Source of the DNA: Aurantiochytrium sp. KH105
Taxonomy: Eukaryota > Sar > Bigyra > Thraustochytrida > Thraustochytriidae
Length of the DNA: 64,000 nucleotides
Reading direction: 5' to 3'
Assembly (NCBI GenBank): GCA_003116975.1
Contig: BGKB01000067.1
Span: 186,001-250,000, forward strand
The translations under genes and the position numbers were made by a program. The notes beneath the pieces are model-generated. The model saw only the letters and a list, made by a program, of their open reading frames with translations. It was not told the origin of the DNA and did no database searches. Position 1 is the stretch's first letter. Each line of letters opens with the position of its first letter. Below, piece by piece: positions 39,606-48,866 of this stretch.

Positions 39606-40937
39606 ATGAGGGGCAAAGGAGGCCTTTTGCTGCGACTGCTGCAATCGCTTCTGGTTCTGCAGGCGATGGTAGTAATGGAAACTCAGGAAACTTTTGTGAA
39701 AGTAGCGGCAAGATCAACAATTAAAGGGAAAAGGGAGCGCGATCAAGAGCTCAATATTGGAAAAGTTCAAGCCGACGTCGTCAAGATACTGGCACCGAAA
39801 CCTGAACGAAATGGACTTTTTGGACGTGCAGTGGCCATGGCGAACGGGGTTTTGGCCGTGGGTGCCTTTCAAGATGGGGGCATTGTCAACGTCTTTGAAA
39901 TGACGCACGATGCTCGCCCGCCAATGTCACGATCAAGATTACTTGCTTCCTTGCCGCCAAAGGCGCCAGAGGCGCTGCCCTCGTGGCGGCTTGCCACAAC
40001 GCTATTGCCAGATGGCGATGCGCGTGATTTTGGGAGAACATTAGCAATAGGACCCTTGGGAGACCGCATTGTTGTGGGCGCCCCAGGAAATTCGCGAGGA
40101 ACGCGGTCCTCGGTGTTTGTATTCGAGCGTTGTCGTTCCGAGAGCAACTCGACCTGGGAGCTTGCGTGGACACTTGCACCGGCTGATCCGTCAACAGAGT
40201 CGTTTTTTGGAAGCTCTCTTTCCCTTGGTACAAACGTGCTTGCGATAGCATCTGTTCGCGACGACGACCTGATCGTGTACATGTACGAGTTCGCCAAGGG
40301 CAACCTGGTCCAGTTAGGTGAGCTGAAGCCGACGCAGCCCGTCTTGCACAGCGACCAAGATGTTGTGGTTGCACGTGACGACGAAATGGTGCTTGTGGGC
40401 GCCCCTGCGCGACAGCCTGGCGATGGCGCCGTTCTCATCTTTGCGCGTCAGCACGGGGCTGCTCATTTTACGGAGCACGCAGTCTTGGAGAACCCCAAGC
40501 CGAGTGAGTTGCGGTTCGGCGCAACACTCGATATTGGACCGCAACTTATTGCTGCAAGTGCAGTCGACTTTGATGTCTGGCGCAAGGACCAGGGCGCGGT
40601 CATCGTCTTTGGACGCGACGACCTGGCGGTTCGCAGCACGCCAAGGATTCCACAAGCTCCGCAAGACAAGTTCGGTTTCAAGCCGCTGCTGCTCTCCACG
40701 CCAGGGCAAGCGGGAGAGAAGAATGACACGCTCGTGGTGTCTGCGCCTGTTGGGACAAATCACTCAGATTCGGTGTTGTTCTATGGTGCAAACGATGGTA
40801 CCCTCCGCGGTCTGATTCCCTTGGGAAGCGATGTTTGGGCGGGACCTGTGGTCACTGGTTCGGGTGACCTTGTGGTTGTAGGCTCGCCTTTCGATGGTCT
40901 CAACTGGACAGGCGCCGTCTTCACCACTAACATCTGA
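39606..40937 (+). CDS. Secreted FG-GAP beta-propeller protein
   Basis: A 443-residue protein. The first 24 residues (basic start, then LLLRLLQSLLVLQAMVV) form a signal peptide. The rest carries repeats of the FG-GAP/integrin-alpha propeller type: NGLFGRAVAMANGVLAVGA, DFGRTLAIG with IVVGAPGNS, FFGSSLSLGTNVLAIAS, and RFGATLDIG, each followed by a short strand ending in a VFxF- or VFGR-like turn. There are N-glycosylation sequons (for example NST, NHS, NWT) and no membrane span, so it is probably secreted or lumenal and binds a protein or glycan. A longer frame opens with TTG at 39570; ATG 39606 is preferred because it puts the signal peptide exactly at the N-terminus. Family is clear; ligand unknown. 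Confidence 0.8.
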   Translation: MRGKGGLLLRLLQSLLVLQAMVVMETQETFVKVAARSTIKGKRERDQELNIGKVQADVVKILAPKPERNGLFGRAVAMANGVLAVGAFQDGGIVNVFEMTHDARPPMSRSRLLASLPPKAPEALPSWRLATTLLPDGDARDFGRTLAIGPLGDRIVVGAPGNSRGTRSSVFVFERCRSESNSTWELAWTLAPADPSTESFFGSSLSLGTNVLAIASVRDDDLIVYMYEFAKGNLVQLGELKPTQPVLHSDQDVVVARDDEMVLVGAPARQPGDGAVLIFARQHGAAHFTEHAVLENPKPSELRFGATLDIGPQLIAASAVDFDVWRKDQGAVIVFGRDDLAVRSTPRIPQAPQDKFGFKPLLLSTPGQAGEKNDTLVVSAPVGTNHSDSVLFYGANDGTLRGLIPLGSDVWAGPVVTGSGDLVVVGSPFDGLNWTGAVFTTNI

Positions 40938-41325
40938 CCCGCTGGCTCGCTCGCTGTAATACATCATCTATCTACCTACATCTCTCGAGCGAACCTCTCG
41001 GGGAGGGGGGCGTGGGCCAAGTAACAACATCGCTTTTCCAATGTCCCGTTGGTGCATGCAGTGGATACTTTTTAACTAGTTCGGCGGCCGCCCATCGTGC
41101 GTCGGGCATCGATCGGTCTTCTCCGCCCAAGTAAATTCTCTAACGAATTATTCAACCACCCCCGACCCCCGACCACCCTGTTTCCCCGCCCTTCCATCTT
41201 TTATGACTTTCTGCGTTGTCTGGTGTGGCGTCCCTACCCGGGCAGCTCGCCGCGTCCAGCCAACCCCAGTCGGTCAGACAGGCAGCCATTTCCTTGACAA
41301 GCACGCCACGCGACGCAGACTCTAC

Positions 41326-41381
41326 GCACAACACAATACAACACAACACAACACAACACAACACAACACAACACAACACAA
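41326..41381. repeat. AACAC pentanucleotide repeat
   Basis: About eleven copies of the AACAC pentamer, continued to about 41432 by degenerate ACGCA/GCGCA pentamers. One strand is almost free of T/G across the core. Confidence 0.9.
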
Positions 41382-42341
41382 CGCATCGCAGCGCAGCGCA
41401 ACGCAACCCAACGCATCGCAACGCAACGCACACAAAGACGCGCGCACACACGCCTGACGGCACGGTCAAGGAAATTGCCGCAACGGCCTCGACGTTGACC
41501 CAACGAATGAATGGATGAACGAATGAACGAACGAGTAGAGAAAGGCCTGTCTTTGGATTGTTGATCTCCTGCCTTTGGCCCCCGCCCGGCTGCCGCGATG
41601 GACGCTCTCGCGCGCGGTCGCCAGCTCGCTCGGCCGCCGGCGAGGGGGGTGAATCTCCGCCCGCGCGGCCTCGACGCGGCTCGCCGCAGGCTCGGCCGCC
41701 CAAGGTCGCCCGGCGTCGCGGCGGCGTCGGAGCGCTCTCGGCCTCCTCGCGTTGGAGGAAGCAGCGGGAGGAAACGGCGCGGGCGAAACAGCCGCAGCCG
41801 CTCGCGCCTCGGCCGCGGCCCGGCAGCGCAGGAGGAGAGGGAGGGGCGGGCGGGCGGGACAGCTCGCAGGCTCCGCGCGCGTGGCGGCGGCAGGCGGGGA
41901 GCGGAGCGGGGCCGCCGGGAGGAAAGCGAAGCAGGGCAAGGGGCCGCCAAGGAGGGAAAGCGAAGCCGCCGCGCAGTGCACCCAGCAGCCCAACGGACAT
42001 TTTCAACGGCTCAATGGGGGGTGCTAGGCGGGGCGGTAGGCGGGGCCTAGGGGGGCGCGGCGCGGAGGGCGTGCAAATGGAGGCGGCAAAACGAAGGGAG
42101 GCGCGGGCTCTGCGGAGGCAGGCGAGCAAGCGCGCAAGCCAGCTCGCAAGCGCTCTGCAAGCGGGCATCGAGAGCAAGGCTCGCGCCGGCGGAGGTCTCG
42201 CGGCCGGAGGGAGAGCAGTGCAGCAGCGCAGCGCAGCGCAGACGTGCAGTCGGGAGAAGAAGTAGGTGAGCGCGGCGCAGCGCGGCGAGCAGGCGACGAG
42301 CAAACAGCAAGTTGCGCGCAGGGTGCGTGAGAGCAGCGGAG

Positions 42342-42396
42342 GCGAGCAGGGCAGAGCAGGGCAGAGCAGGGCAGAGCAGGGCAGAGCAGGGCAGGG
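42342..42396. repeat. GCAGAGCAGG decamer repeat
   Basis: Four perfect decamers at 42351-42390 with partial copies at each side. Confidence 0.85.
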
Positions 42397-43045
42397 CGAG
42401 CGAGCGGAAGAGCAAGAGCACGAAAGCAGACGCAGGCAGGCAGGCAGGCAGGGTCGGCAAAAGTCCGTGCAGAGCGACAAAGCGCAGAAGGTTGGTGCGT
42501 CGAGAACGCGGAGGGAGGCGAGGGTCGGTTCGCGCGCGCGGCGAGCGCAGCGGGACCTGCGAGGCGTCCAGCCAGCCGGGCAGCCGGGCAGCCGGGCAGG
42601 CCCGAGGCGCGGAGCGGAGCGGAGCGGTGCAGAGTAGAATAGAATAGAGCCAGGCGGCGAGCGAGGCGGCAAGGTAAGGCGAGGCGAGGCCAGGCCAGAA
42701 AAGGCCGCGTCCAGACGAGCAATCGGGAGCTGCAACGTGCTCGACGAGACGCCGCCCCGGCCAGCGCGAGATCTCCCGCGTGCGTGGCCGAAGGCGCGCT
42801 CAGAGACGGCGCTCGCGGGCTGCGCAGGCAGGCGCAAGCAGTCCTGGACGCGCGCAAGCGCGCCAAAACGAGCCTTCTCCACGTGTGCTAGCTAGCTAGG
42901 TACGCTGCAAAAAGGTGGAAAGCGCGTTGAGAGCACACTTGAAAGACAGCGCGGAGGGGGTGTCGAACCGGAAGAGGTTCGCGAAAGCGGCGCGCGCAAG
43001 GCAGGCAGCAGCGGGACCAAGTCGGCCTCGTCCAAGGAGCGAGGA

Positions 43046-43080
43046 AGGAGGAGGAGGAGGAGGAGGAGGAGGAGGAGGAA
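43046..43080. repeat. AGG trinucleotide repeat
   Basis: About eleven GGA/AGG triplets, about 215 bases upstream of the G-beta ATG. Confidence 0.9.
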
Positions 43081-43296
43081 TAAGGAAGGGCGCAAGACGG
43101 AAAAGCAAAGTCACCGCCTGTGTGTGTTGTGAATAAAAGTGATTGGTCGAACAAAAAAAAAAGACTAACGAACAAGATTGACCGCCTTCGGGCAAATCGT
43201 GCTTGAACTACAACTACAGACTAGCAAAACCAAGCGAATATCCCGCCAGGGCATTCGCGTGCGTGAAGCAGTCAGCAGGTGCAACAAACGAGCACC

Positions 43297-44671
43297 ATGG
43301 GCGACAAGGACGGCAAGGCGAAGCTTCAGGCGCTTCGCGAGGAGCTTCAGAGCCTCAAGGAAAAGGGTCACAATGGCACCATGGAGACGCAGACCATCTC
43401 GCCGCTCCCGAACTCGACTTTTAAGGCTCGCCGCCAGCTGAAGGGCCACTTTGGCAAGGTAAGTCACACCGCTATAACGATTCTAAAAATGCAAGAGGGG
43501 GAAATAGATAAAGAACGAGAAAGCGATAGCGAAAGCGATAGCGAAAGCGATAGCGAAAGCGATAGCGAAAGCGATAGCGAAAGCGATAGCGAAAGCGATA
43601 GCGAAAGCGATAGCGATAGCGAAGGCGATAGCGAAAGCGATAGCGACAGCTGCCGGAACATGGTGAGGTGAACAGACAGACTAACGAAAGTGCATCGCAC
43701 ACTTACACACACGCATTGTCTTCATCTCCTTCTTTGTATTTTGCTGTTGTCTTGTCTGTGAATCTCTTTTTACCGTACAAAACTAGGTTTACGCAATGCA
43801 CTGGGCTGGCAAGTCGAGCGCCGAGGAGCTCGTCAGTGCCTCGCAGGACGGAAAGCTCATCGTGTGGAACGCACAGACCACCTTCAAGAAGCAGGCTATT
43901 CCTCTCCGGTCTTCGTGGGTGATGACCTGCGCATTTGAACAGGACACGAACCAGATGGTCGCCTGCGGTGGTCTGGATAACCTGTGCTCGATTTACAAGG
44001 TTGATGGCGAGACCACTACGACCTCGCGCGCCACAAAGGAGCTCCAGGCCCACGACGGCTACCTCTCGTGCTGCCGCTTCATTGGCAGCCAGAACATTCT
44101 CACGTCTTCGGGCGACTCGACGTGCATCTACTGGGACATTGAGCGTGGCGAGCCGCTTAGCTCGTTCACCGACCACAATGGTGACGTAATGAGTGTGGCC
44201 GTCCACCCCACGGACCGCAACCTCTTTGTTTCTGGTTCGTGCGACGCCACATCCAAGCTCTTTGACATTCGCCAGCAGGGATGCGTCGCCACCTTCGTTG
44301 GCCACGAGTCCGATATCAATGCTGTCAACTTCTTCCCCAACGGCATGTGCTTTGGCACGGGCAGCGACGACTCGAGCTGCCGCATGTTCGACTTGCGCTG
44401 CTACCAGGAGGTGAACACCTTCATGAGCGATCGCATCCTCTGCGGTATCACCTCGGTGGCCTTTTCGCAGTCTGGTCGCTTGCTGCTGGCCGGCTACGAC
44501 GACTACATGACGCACGTCTGGGATGCGCTCAAGCCCAACGCTTCGAGCCCGGCCTTTTCCACTGACAAGAACCAGGGTCACGAGAACCGTGTTTCTTGCC
44601 TTGGCGTGTCGTCTGACGGGGGTGCTCTCTGCACGGGATCCTGGGACACCCTCCTCAAGGTCTACGCCTAA
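43297..44671 (+). CDS. Heterotrimeric G-protein beta subunit (two exons)
   Basis: Joined exons 43297-43458 and 43787-44671 encode 348 residues. Exon 1 holds the N-terminal coiled coil that binds G-gamma ([15 protein letters not shown]). Exon 2 continues with seven WD40 blades; diagnostic segments include [26 protein letters not shown] and the C-terminal [11 protein letters not shown]. The donor GTAAGT at 43459 and the acceptor CTAG ending at 43786 restore the family sequence [13 protein letters not shown] in phase 0. The protein couples seven-helix receptors to effectors at the plasma membrane as a G-beta/gamma dimer. The ATG lies in a strong ACCATGG context. Length is close to the 340 residues of animal G-beta. 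The intron carries an in-frame repeat (see separate entry). Confidence 0.95.
43459..43786 (+). other. G-beta intron, GT-AG, 328 bases
   Basis: It starts GTAAGT and ends CTAG after a T-rich tract. The first 213 bases stay open in the reading frame of exon 1, to a TGA at 43669-43671, and mostly consist of a 12-base repeat. Confidence 0.9.
43519..43650 (+). repeat. 12-base repeat (GAAAGCGATAGC) within the G-beta intron
   Basis: About eleven copies of a 12-base unit, in frame with exon 1, reading Glu-Ser-Asp-Ser. The last copies vary (Asp-Ser, Glu-Gly). Confidence 0.9.
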
Positions 44672-45220
44672 GTGCCGCCGCTGTCGCAGCCCTTGTCGAC
44701 GCCGTCTTCGTCTTTTTCGGCGCCCAACCAAGTGTACCCGGGCAGAACAACCTTCTTGCCACTTTGCGCGCGGCCAAATATGCACGCACGCAGCTTTGTG
44801 CGCGTAATCGCGCCCCGACCTTTCGACGAGAGCTCATAACTAATCAAACAAAGAACTTTTGCTTACGTATGAATCAATCCAAATCAGTGTGCAAGGCTCT
44901 TGCTGTGCTTACCTGATCAGATCGCTCAGCGGTCGTTGTCCGTCAGTATTTGGAAATGCAAACAAGCAGCCTGAAGATGTGTCGAACGTCAGAGAAAAAA
45001 CACCAAATAATGTTAAGTAATGAAAACTCTTGGTATGCGAATTTGCAGTTCAACCTCAAGTATTCCCTTTCTGTAGGCCGATCACGTGCGATTTGCTTGT
45101 TGTGCCTTTTTTTGAAGATAGAAAACAATGGTGAGCCATGCCGTAGAGATCGCGTAGCACTATCCATTTTCAACTATCCATTTTCAACGATGAAAAGAAA
45201 AAAACCGAGTGCTTATGCCA
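44672..45220. other. Convergent intergenic region
   Basis: This 549-base space between the 3' ends of G-beta and the Rdx-family gene is AT-richer than average and should hold two 3' UTRs. Nothing else was seen. Confidence 0.55.
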
Positions 45221-45950
45221 TTATGACTCCTTCTCGTGGAGCTCCTCGAGGGCGACGTCGATCGCAGCAAAAATGGCCTTTTGACGCGCAGGCTGGTTGT
45301 GCACGAAACCTTGTCGTTTTGTTCGCATGGAGTGCGCGAGGTAATCGTTCACGGTCACCTCAAAATTACCAGTAACGTCCGCATCTCGCCTGGAAATAAT
45401 GCGTACCTTGCGCGGGTACTTTTCGGTCAAGAGCTTTTCCGTCGCTTCGTACTGCACGAGAGGAACGAAGTAAGATAAAATTGCAGAGGCGAAAGGAGTA
45501 TGCATTAGTTGTCATCGCCCCAAGCTTGCTCTGTTGCTCGCATACGCGCGTACGAGCTTCCTTTTCTACTTCTTCTCATTGTTTCCCTCTCTTTTATCTC
45601 GTTTTCTCTTTCTTTTCTTTTTATTAAACTGCTGCGTTGAGACAGAAACGTACCGCGTCCTGGAATCCACAACCTCCGCACCACTGGATGGTGACGTCGA
45701 CAGCCTCTTCATTGGCATCAACCTCATGAACGACACGCTCTTCAAAGGGACCTTTGCCGAACCTACGGATTTGCTGCACGAGCAAAGCGAGACTCACCAG
45801 GAACAAGAAGCCAACCTGCAGGATGACCTTGGCCCAATCTCCCGCTGACTGCTTGTTGAGCTGGTCGCCAAGGATTGACACGTTGTACGTCAGCAGCAAG
45901 TCCGCGACGGTGTCAATGACCTTATCCCTCGCGAAGGCCACGTGCTCCAT
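45221..45950 (-). CDS. Membrane-anchored Rdx-family (SelW/SelT-like) thioredoxin-fold protein
   Basis: Two exons on the minus strand, 45950-45654 and 45451-45221, encode 175 residues. The 202-base intron has donor GTACGT and acceptor GCAG, phase 0. Residues about 34-56 are a hydrophobic anchor (VILQVGFLFLVSLALLV). The Rdx domain follows, with VTIQWCGGCGF (CxxC, about 86-96) crossing the exon junction into YEATEKLLTEKYP, then the family signature GNFEVTVNDYLAHS. Rdx proteins (SelW, SelT, SelH, Rdx12) are small redox proteins; a membrane segment is reminiscent of ER-resident SelT. Here the redox pair is Cys-Cys and not Cys-Sec. The start MEHVAF at 45950 is preferred over an upstream Met that adds an Arg-rich leader. 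Divergent from AIDA. Confidence 0.82.
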
Positions 45951-46469
45951 GGTGCTCGTCAAAAGAAGCGGGCGTCTCTGCGAGGAGAGATGTGTGTGTG
46001 TATGTGCGCGCGCGCGTAAGGCTGAGGTGTCGTGCAGCGTTGGTCTGCTCCGCGCGCGCCCGAGGCGAGTCGCTCGCTCTTTACACAGAGGAAAGAAGAA
46101 TAGGCTAGCGACTTCGGCCCAGCATCGCAATACCGTATTCCGCAACTCAAAATTTAGTACGATAGTGTGCAACGGCTACAAACATAGACGTGGTGTGCTC
46201 TGCTATACTTTTTGTTTTGTCCTTTCTTTAGACGGCAGCAAGGGGTGAAAACTGTCGGCGACGCGCCGCAGCAATCCGCGAGCGGTCAGACCCTTGTCGT
46301 CGCGCGAGGCTTGCTTCAACGGGCGTCGCTTCGCTCTGGACTCTGCTCTCTACCAACTCTGCGACTCGGGACAGCTCGTGGCGTCGCGTTGCTTTGCGCC
46401 GCTTTGTGTCGATTTGCGTGGCCTTGCACTTTGTCCCTCGAACGCATAGAGAGGGACAAATAAGGCCCG
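45951..46469. promoter_or_regulatory. Divergent promoter region (Rdx protein / AIDA)
   Basis: This 519-base space lies between divergent ATGs and includes a TGTG/GCGC alternating stretch near 45989-46018. Confidence 0.55.
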
Positions 46470-47387
46470 ATGGCTGCCATGGTTGACAGTGAGTACGTCG
46501 CGGCTTCTCAGGACACGGACCCGCGCAAGCTGCACGAGAAATGGACCAAGGCTCTGGTCAAGAGTGTCAAGGCCGACGTTTGGGGCCAGGTGATTGAGGC
46601 CGTCGATGAGTATACGGCACTCTCGAATGACATTGTGGCGCAGGCTGCACGCTTGCAGATGACTGAAAACGATAATGTTCTTCTTCATCGCGTGGTGTGC
46701 GCACTCAAGGCCCGATGCGACTGTGCAACGGCCCCTGACGGCGCGACCACAACGCCGACGGCGGACGACATGAAAAAAATTGTGCCTGCGTTTGAGGAGC
46801 TCTTTGCTGGTGAAAAGGCGGAATATGCTCCTTTTCCCCTAGCCCTTGAGCAGCTGGAAAAGTATATCGCGGAATCCTTCTGGCTGGACGAAACGTCGCG
46901 AAAGCTGCAGGAGTCTGTCAAGCCGGGCGGCGTCCTTGTTCCGGCATCCGAGATTTCCTCAACGGGCTCGCACGTCTCGCTCGAGCTCGTCGACGTTGGC
47001 ATCAAGGATGCCGAAAGCTTTCAAAATCCTTTTATCCGTGTCACGGTCATGGACCGAAAAGGGCATCTTCTCGAGCACAAACAGGAGACACCAGTCGCCG
47101 ATCGTCAGCATCGCTATCAAATCGACATCAATACCATCGTGCATATCCAGACATCTGTGGAAGAGCTCCGGGATAAAGACGCGGCGATATTTCTGGAGCT
47201 TGTTCACTACAAGCCTCTCAAGCACAAGCACTCCACGAAAGCCTGGTCCGTATTGGAAATGGACGAGCTCACTTCGGACCTCAAAGTCCTGGAGATTTAT
47301 AAGAAGCCTGTACAGCCATCTCGCAAGAAGTTCAAGCTCCTGACGACCAAGAAACTTTTTCTGCAAGTCCGCGTCCACGTCAAATGA
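46470..47387 (+). CDS. AIDA: AIDA-like protein (axin interactor, dorsalization-associated)
   Basis: A 305-residue protein, almost exactly the length of animal AIDA (about 306). Residues 1-150 are a helical domain. Residues about 165-305 are the AIDA-type C2 domain: SLELVDVGIKDAESF, PFIRVTVMD, then ETPVADRQ, AIFLELVHYKP, EMDEL and EIYKKP. In animals AIDA binds axin and blocks JNK activation, and its C2 domain binds phospholipids. A Wnt/axin pathway is not expected here, so the role in this organism is more likely membrane-linked and unknown. No intron; ATG 46470. Convergent with the next gene at a gap of 192 bases. Confidence 0.85.
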   Translation: MAAMVDSEYVAASQDTDPRKLHEKWTKALVKSVKADVWGQVIEAVDEYTALSNDIVAQAARLQMTENDNVLLHRVVCALKARCDCATAPDGATTTPTADDMKKIVPAFEELFAGEKAEYAPFPLALEQLEKYIAESFWLDETSRKLQESVKPGGVLVPASEISSTGSHVSLELVDVGIKDAESFQNPFIRVTVMDRKGHLLEHKQETPVADRQHRYQIDINTIVHIQTSVEELRDKDAAIFLELVHYKPLKHKHSTKAWSVLEMDELTSDLKVLEIYKKPVQPSRKKFKLLTTKKLFLQVRVHVK

Positions 47388-47579
47388 ATGCGCACTTTAA
47401 GGATGTGACGATTTGTACGCGTCCTTGTCCTTTTCTCTCTTTCTTCACGCTCAGCACTTGACACAAATATTTCGAATTTCTGGTACAATACTTGCAAAAT
47501 GCTTTGTGTAAAAAGAATGGATTCACGGACGAATGAGCGAAGGAGAACGAGAGAGAGAGAGAGAATAAGTAGAATAAGT

Positions 47580-48866
47580 TTAGAGACACCAGTCGACATC
47601 AGCAAAGGTCGTTTCGTCCCAGATTGGATCGGATAATGGTTCATTTGTGTGTGAAAAACCGTTCATGCAATCTTCGACATCGCTGGCATCGTAGTTCAAA
47701 AAGGCGTCGACATCTGCGAGCGTCAAAGGCACAGGTGTGACTGAATCGAGCGGGGCCCATGGATCTGAGCTGTAGAATGACACCGTCTTGTGTTGGTGCT
47801 CACACTCGTGCCGCGTGTCGCTGGCAACCTTTAATTTTTTCACAGGAGGTGCTTGTTCGCACTGTCTTTTGCTCGCCATGGTGCTGGCGTGGGTGGAAGC
47901 AGCGGGAATTGAAGCGGCAGGGGGGGCAGGAACGGAGGCAGAGTCAAAGGCAGAGGCTGGCGTCGCAGCGGCGCGTTTCGTGCCGACTGACTTAATGGCA
48001 GCCTTGGGAGCCTTAGAAGCAGATGTCGCAGCGTGGCTCGCACAGGGCTTTGGCCGAGTCGGGTTCGCCGACATATTCGGCGAAAGCGTAGGGGCCAGCG
48101 GGGCGCTTGGCTGAAGGGCAAACCTTCGACGACGGCGACAGAACATGACAAAGGAGGGCGAGCACACGACGCCGACGCACTCGAGGCGTCCGTCATTCAA
48201 GTGGCGAAATGCGTAGACTTTGAAGTGATGTGCAGTGTCGCACGAGTGTTTGCTGGCGGTCCAGCCGTAGTGCCAGGCCTTGGGGTTTTGGTTGACCTCG
48301 AAGTCGCCACCGCCCTGGCCCACCGCGGGCGTTGCAGCGAGGAGAGGGAGCTGCATGTTCGTCTTTGTTCGTTCTTTGGCATCGACGTCCTTGGCGTCCA
48401 CGACATCGCCGACATCCGGGTCAAAGTCGACCTGCTCGCGCAGGGCCGGCACAAACTGGCCCCAGCACGAGACCTTGACCTCGCCCTCTTGGTCGTCGCC
48501 CTCGGCGCCGCTCTTATCCGCGGGCTGGGGCGCGATCTTGACGTTGACGCCGACGCTGCGGCCGCAAAAGCCGCGCTGCCTGTGGAAGTCGGCGCAGGTC
48601 GGGAAGCAGCGCAGGTTCTTGAGCCCCCCGCTCTTGTTGTTGCGCTGGTAGACGGCCTTGAAGTCTGCGGACTGTGCAAACGCGAGACTCACGCCGGCCT
48701 TGGTCTTGGTCCAGCCGGGCTGCTGCTTGCGCCGCAGCACGGGCGCCGCCGTGGGCGACCCCGCGGCCGCGGTCACGGGCGTCGGCGCCGTCGCGCATCC
48801 CGAGGGCCGCGGTCTGTTGGCCGCGCCCTCGCAGCCTCGCGCGCTTTGTGCCTGGAGCGGCGCCAT
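47580..48866 (-). CDS. Putative nuclear regulator of unknown family
   Basis: A 428-residue protein I cannot assign. Residues about 50-240 look like a folded, beta-rich domain with conserved-looking Cys, Trp and His (CFPTCADFHRQRGFCGRSV, KAWHYGWTASKHSC, ECVGVVCSPSFVMFC). It ends in the basic run CRRRRRF, a likely nuclear localisation signal. An Ala/Ser/Pro linker and a second basic cluster (PPVKKLKV) follow. The last 60 residues are acidic with bulky hydrophobics (LADVDAFLNYDASDVED and DETTFADVDWCL), typical of an acidic activation domain. This layout suggests a transcription factor. A longer frame begins with GTG at 48920; ATG 48866 is used. No intron. Confidence 0.7.
   Translation of the reverse strand: MAPLQAQSARGCEGAANRPRPSGCATAPTPVTAAAGSPTAAPVLRRKQQPGWTKTKAGVSLAFAQSADFKAVYQRNNKSGGLKNLRCFPTCADFHRQRGFCGRSVGVNVKIAPQPADKSGAEGDDQEGEVKVSCWGQFVPALREQVDFDPDVGDVVDAKDVDAKERTKTNMQLPLLAATPAVGQGGGDFEVNQNPKAWHYGWTASKHSCDTAHHFKVYAFRHLNDGRLECVGVVCSPSFVMFCRRRRRFALQPSAPLAPTLSPNMSANPTRPKPCASHAATSASKAPKAAIKSVGTKRAAATPASAFDSASVPAPPAASIPAASTHASTMASKRQCEQAPPVKKLKVASDTRHECEHQHKTVSFYSSDPWAPLDSVTPVPLTLADVDAFLNYDASDVEDCMNGFSHTNEPLSDPIWDETTFADVDWCL

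Larger units (their letters stand above)
40938..43296. other. Gene-poor, repeat-rich region upstream of G-beta
   Basis: This 2.36 kb segment lies between two plus-strand genes. It carries an AACAC satellite, a GCAGAGCAGG decamer array and an AGG tract, each listed separately. A 576-codon minus-strand frame at 41152-42882 reads as Ala/Arg/Pro/Leu/Cys low complexity with no domain and is not accepted. The last 150 bases are less GC-rich and probably hold the G-beta promoter. Confidence 0.55.

Noticed and set aside
41152..42882. 576-codon minus-strand frame
   Set aside because: Low-complexity Ala/Pro/Arg/Leu/Cys with CVVLC-type runs produced by the AACAC repeat. A 280-codon frame overlaps it in another phase. 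No domain.
43464..43712. Minus-strand frame of Ser-Leu or Arg-Phe-Arg-Tyr repeats
   Set aside because: It is the antisense translation of the 12-base intron repeat.
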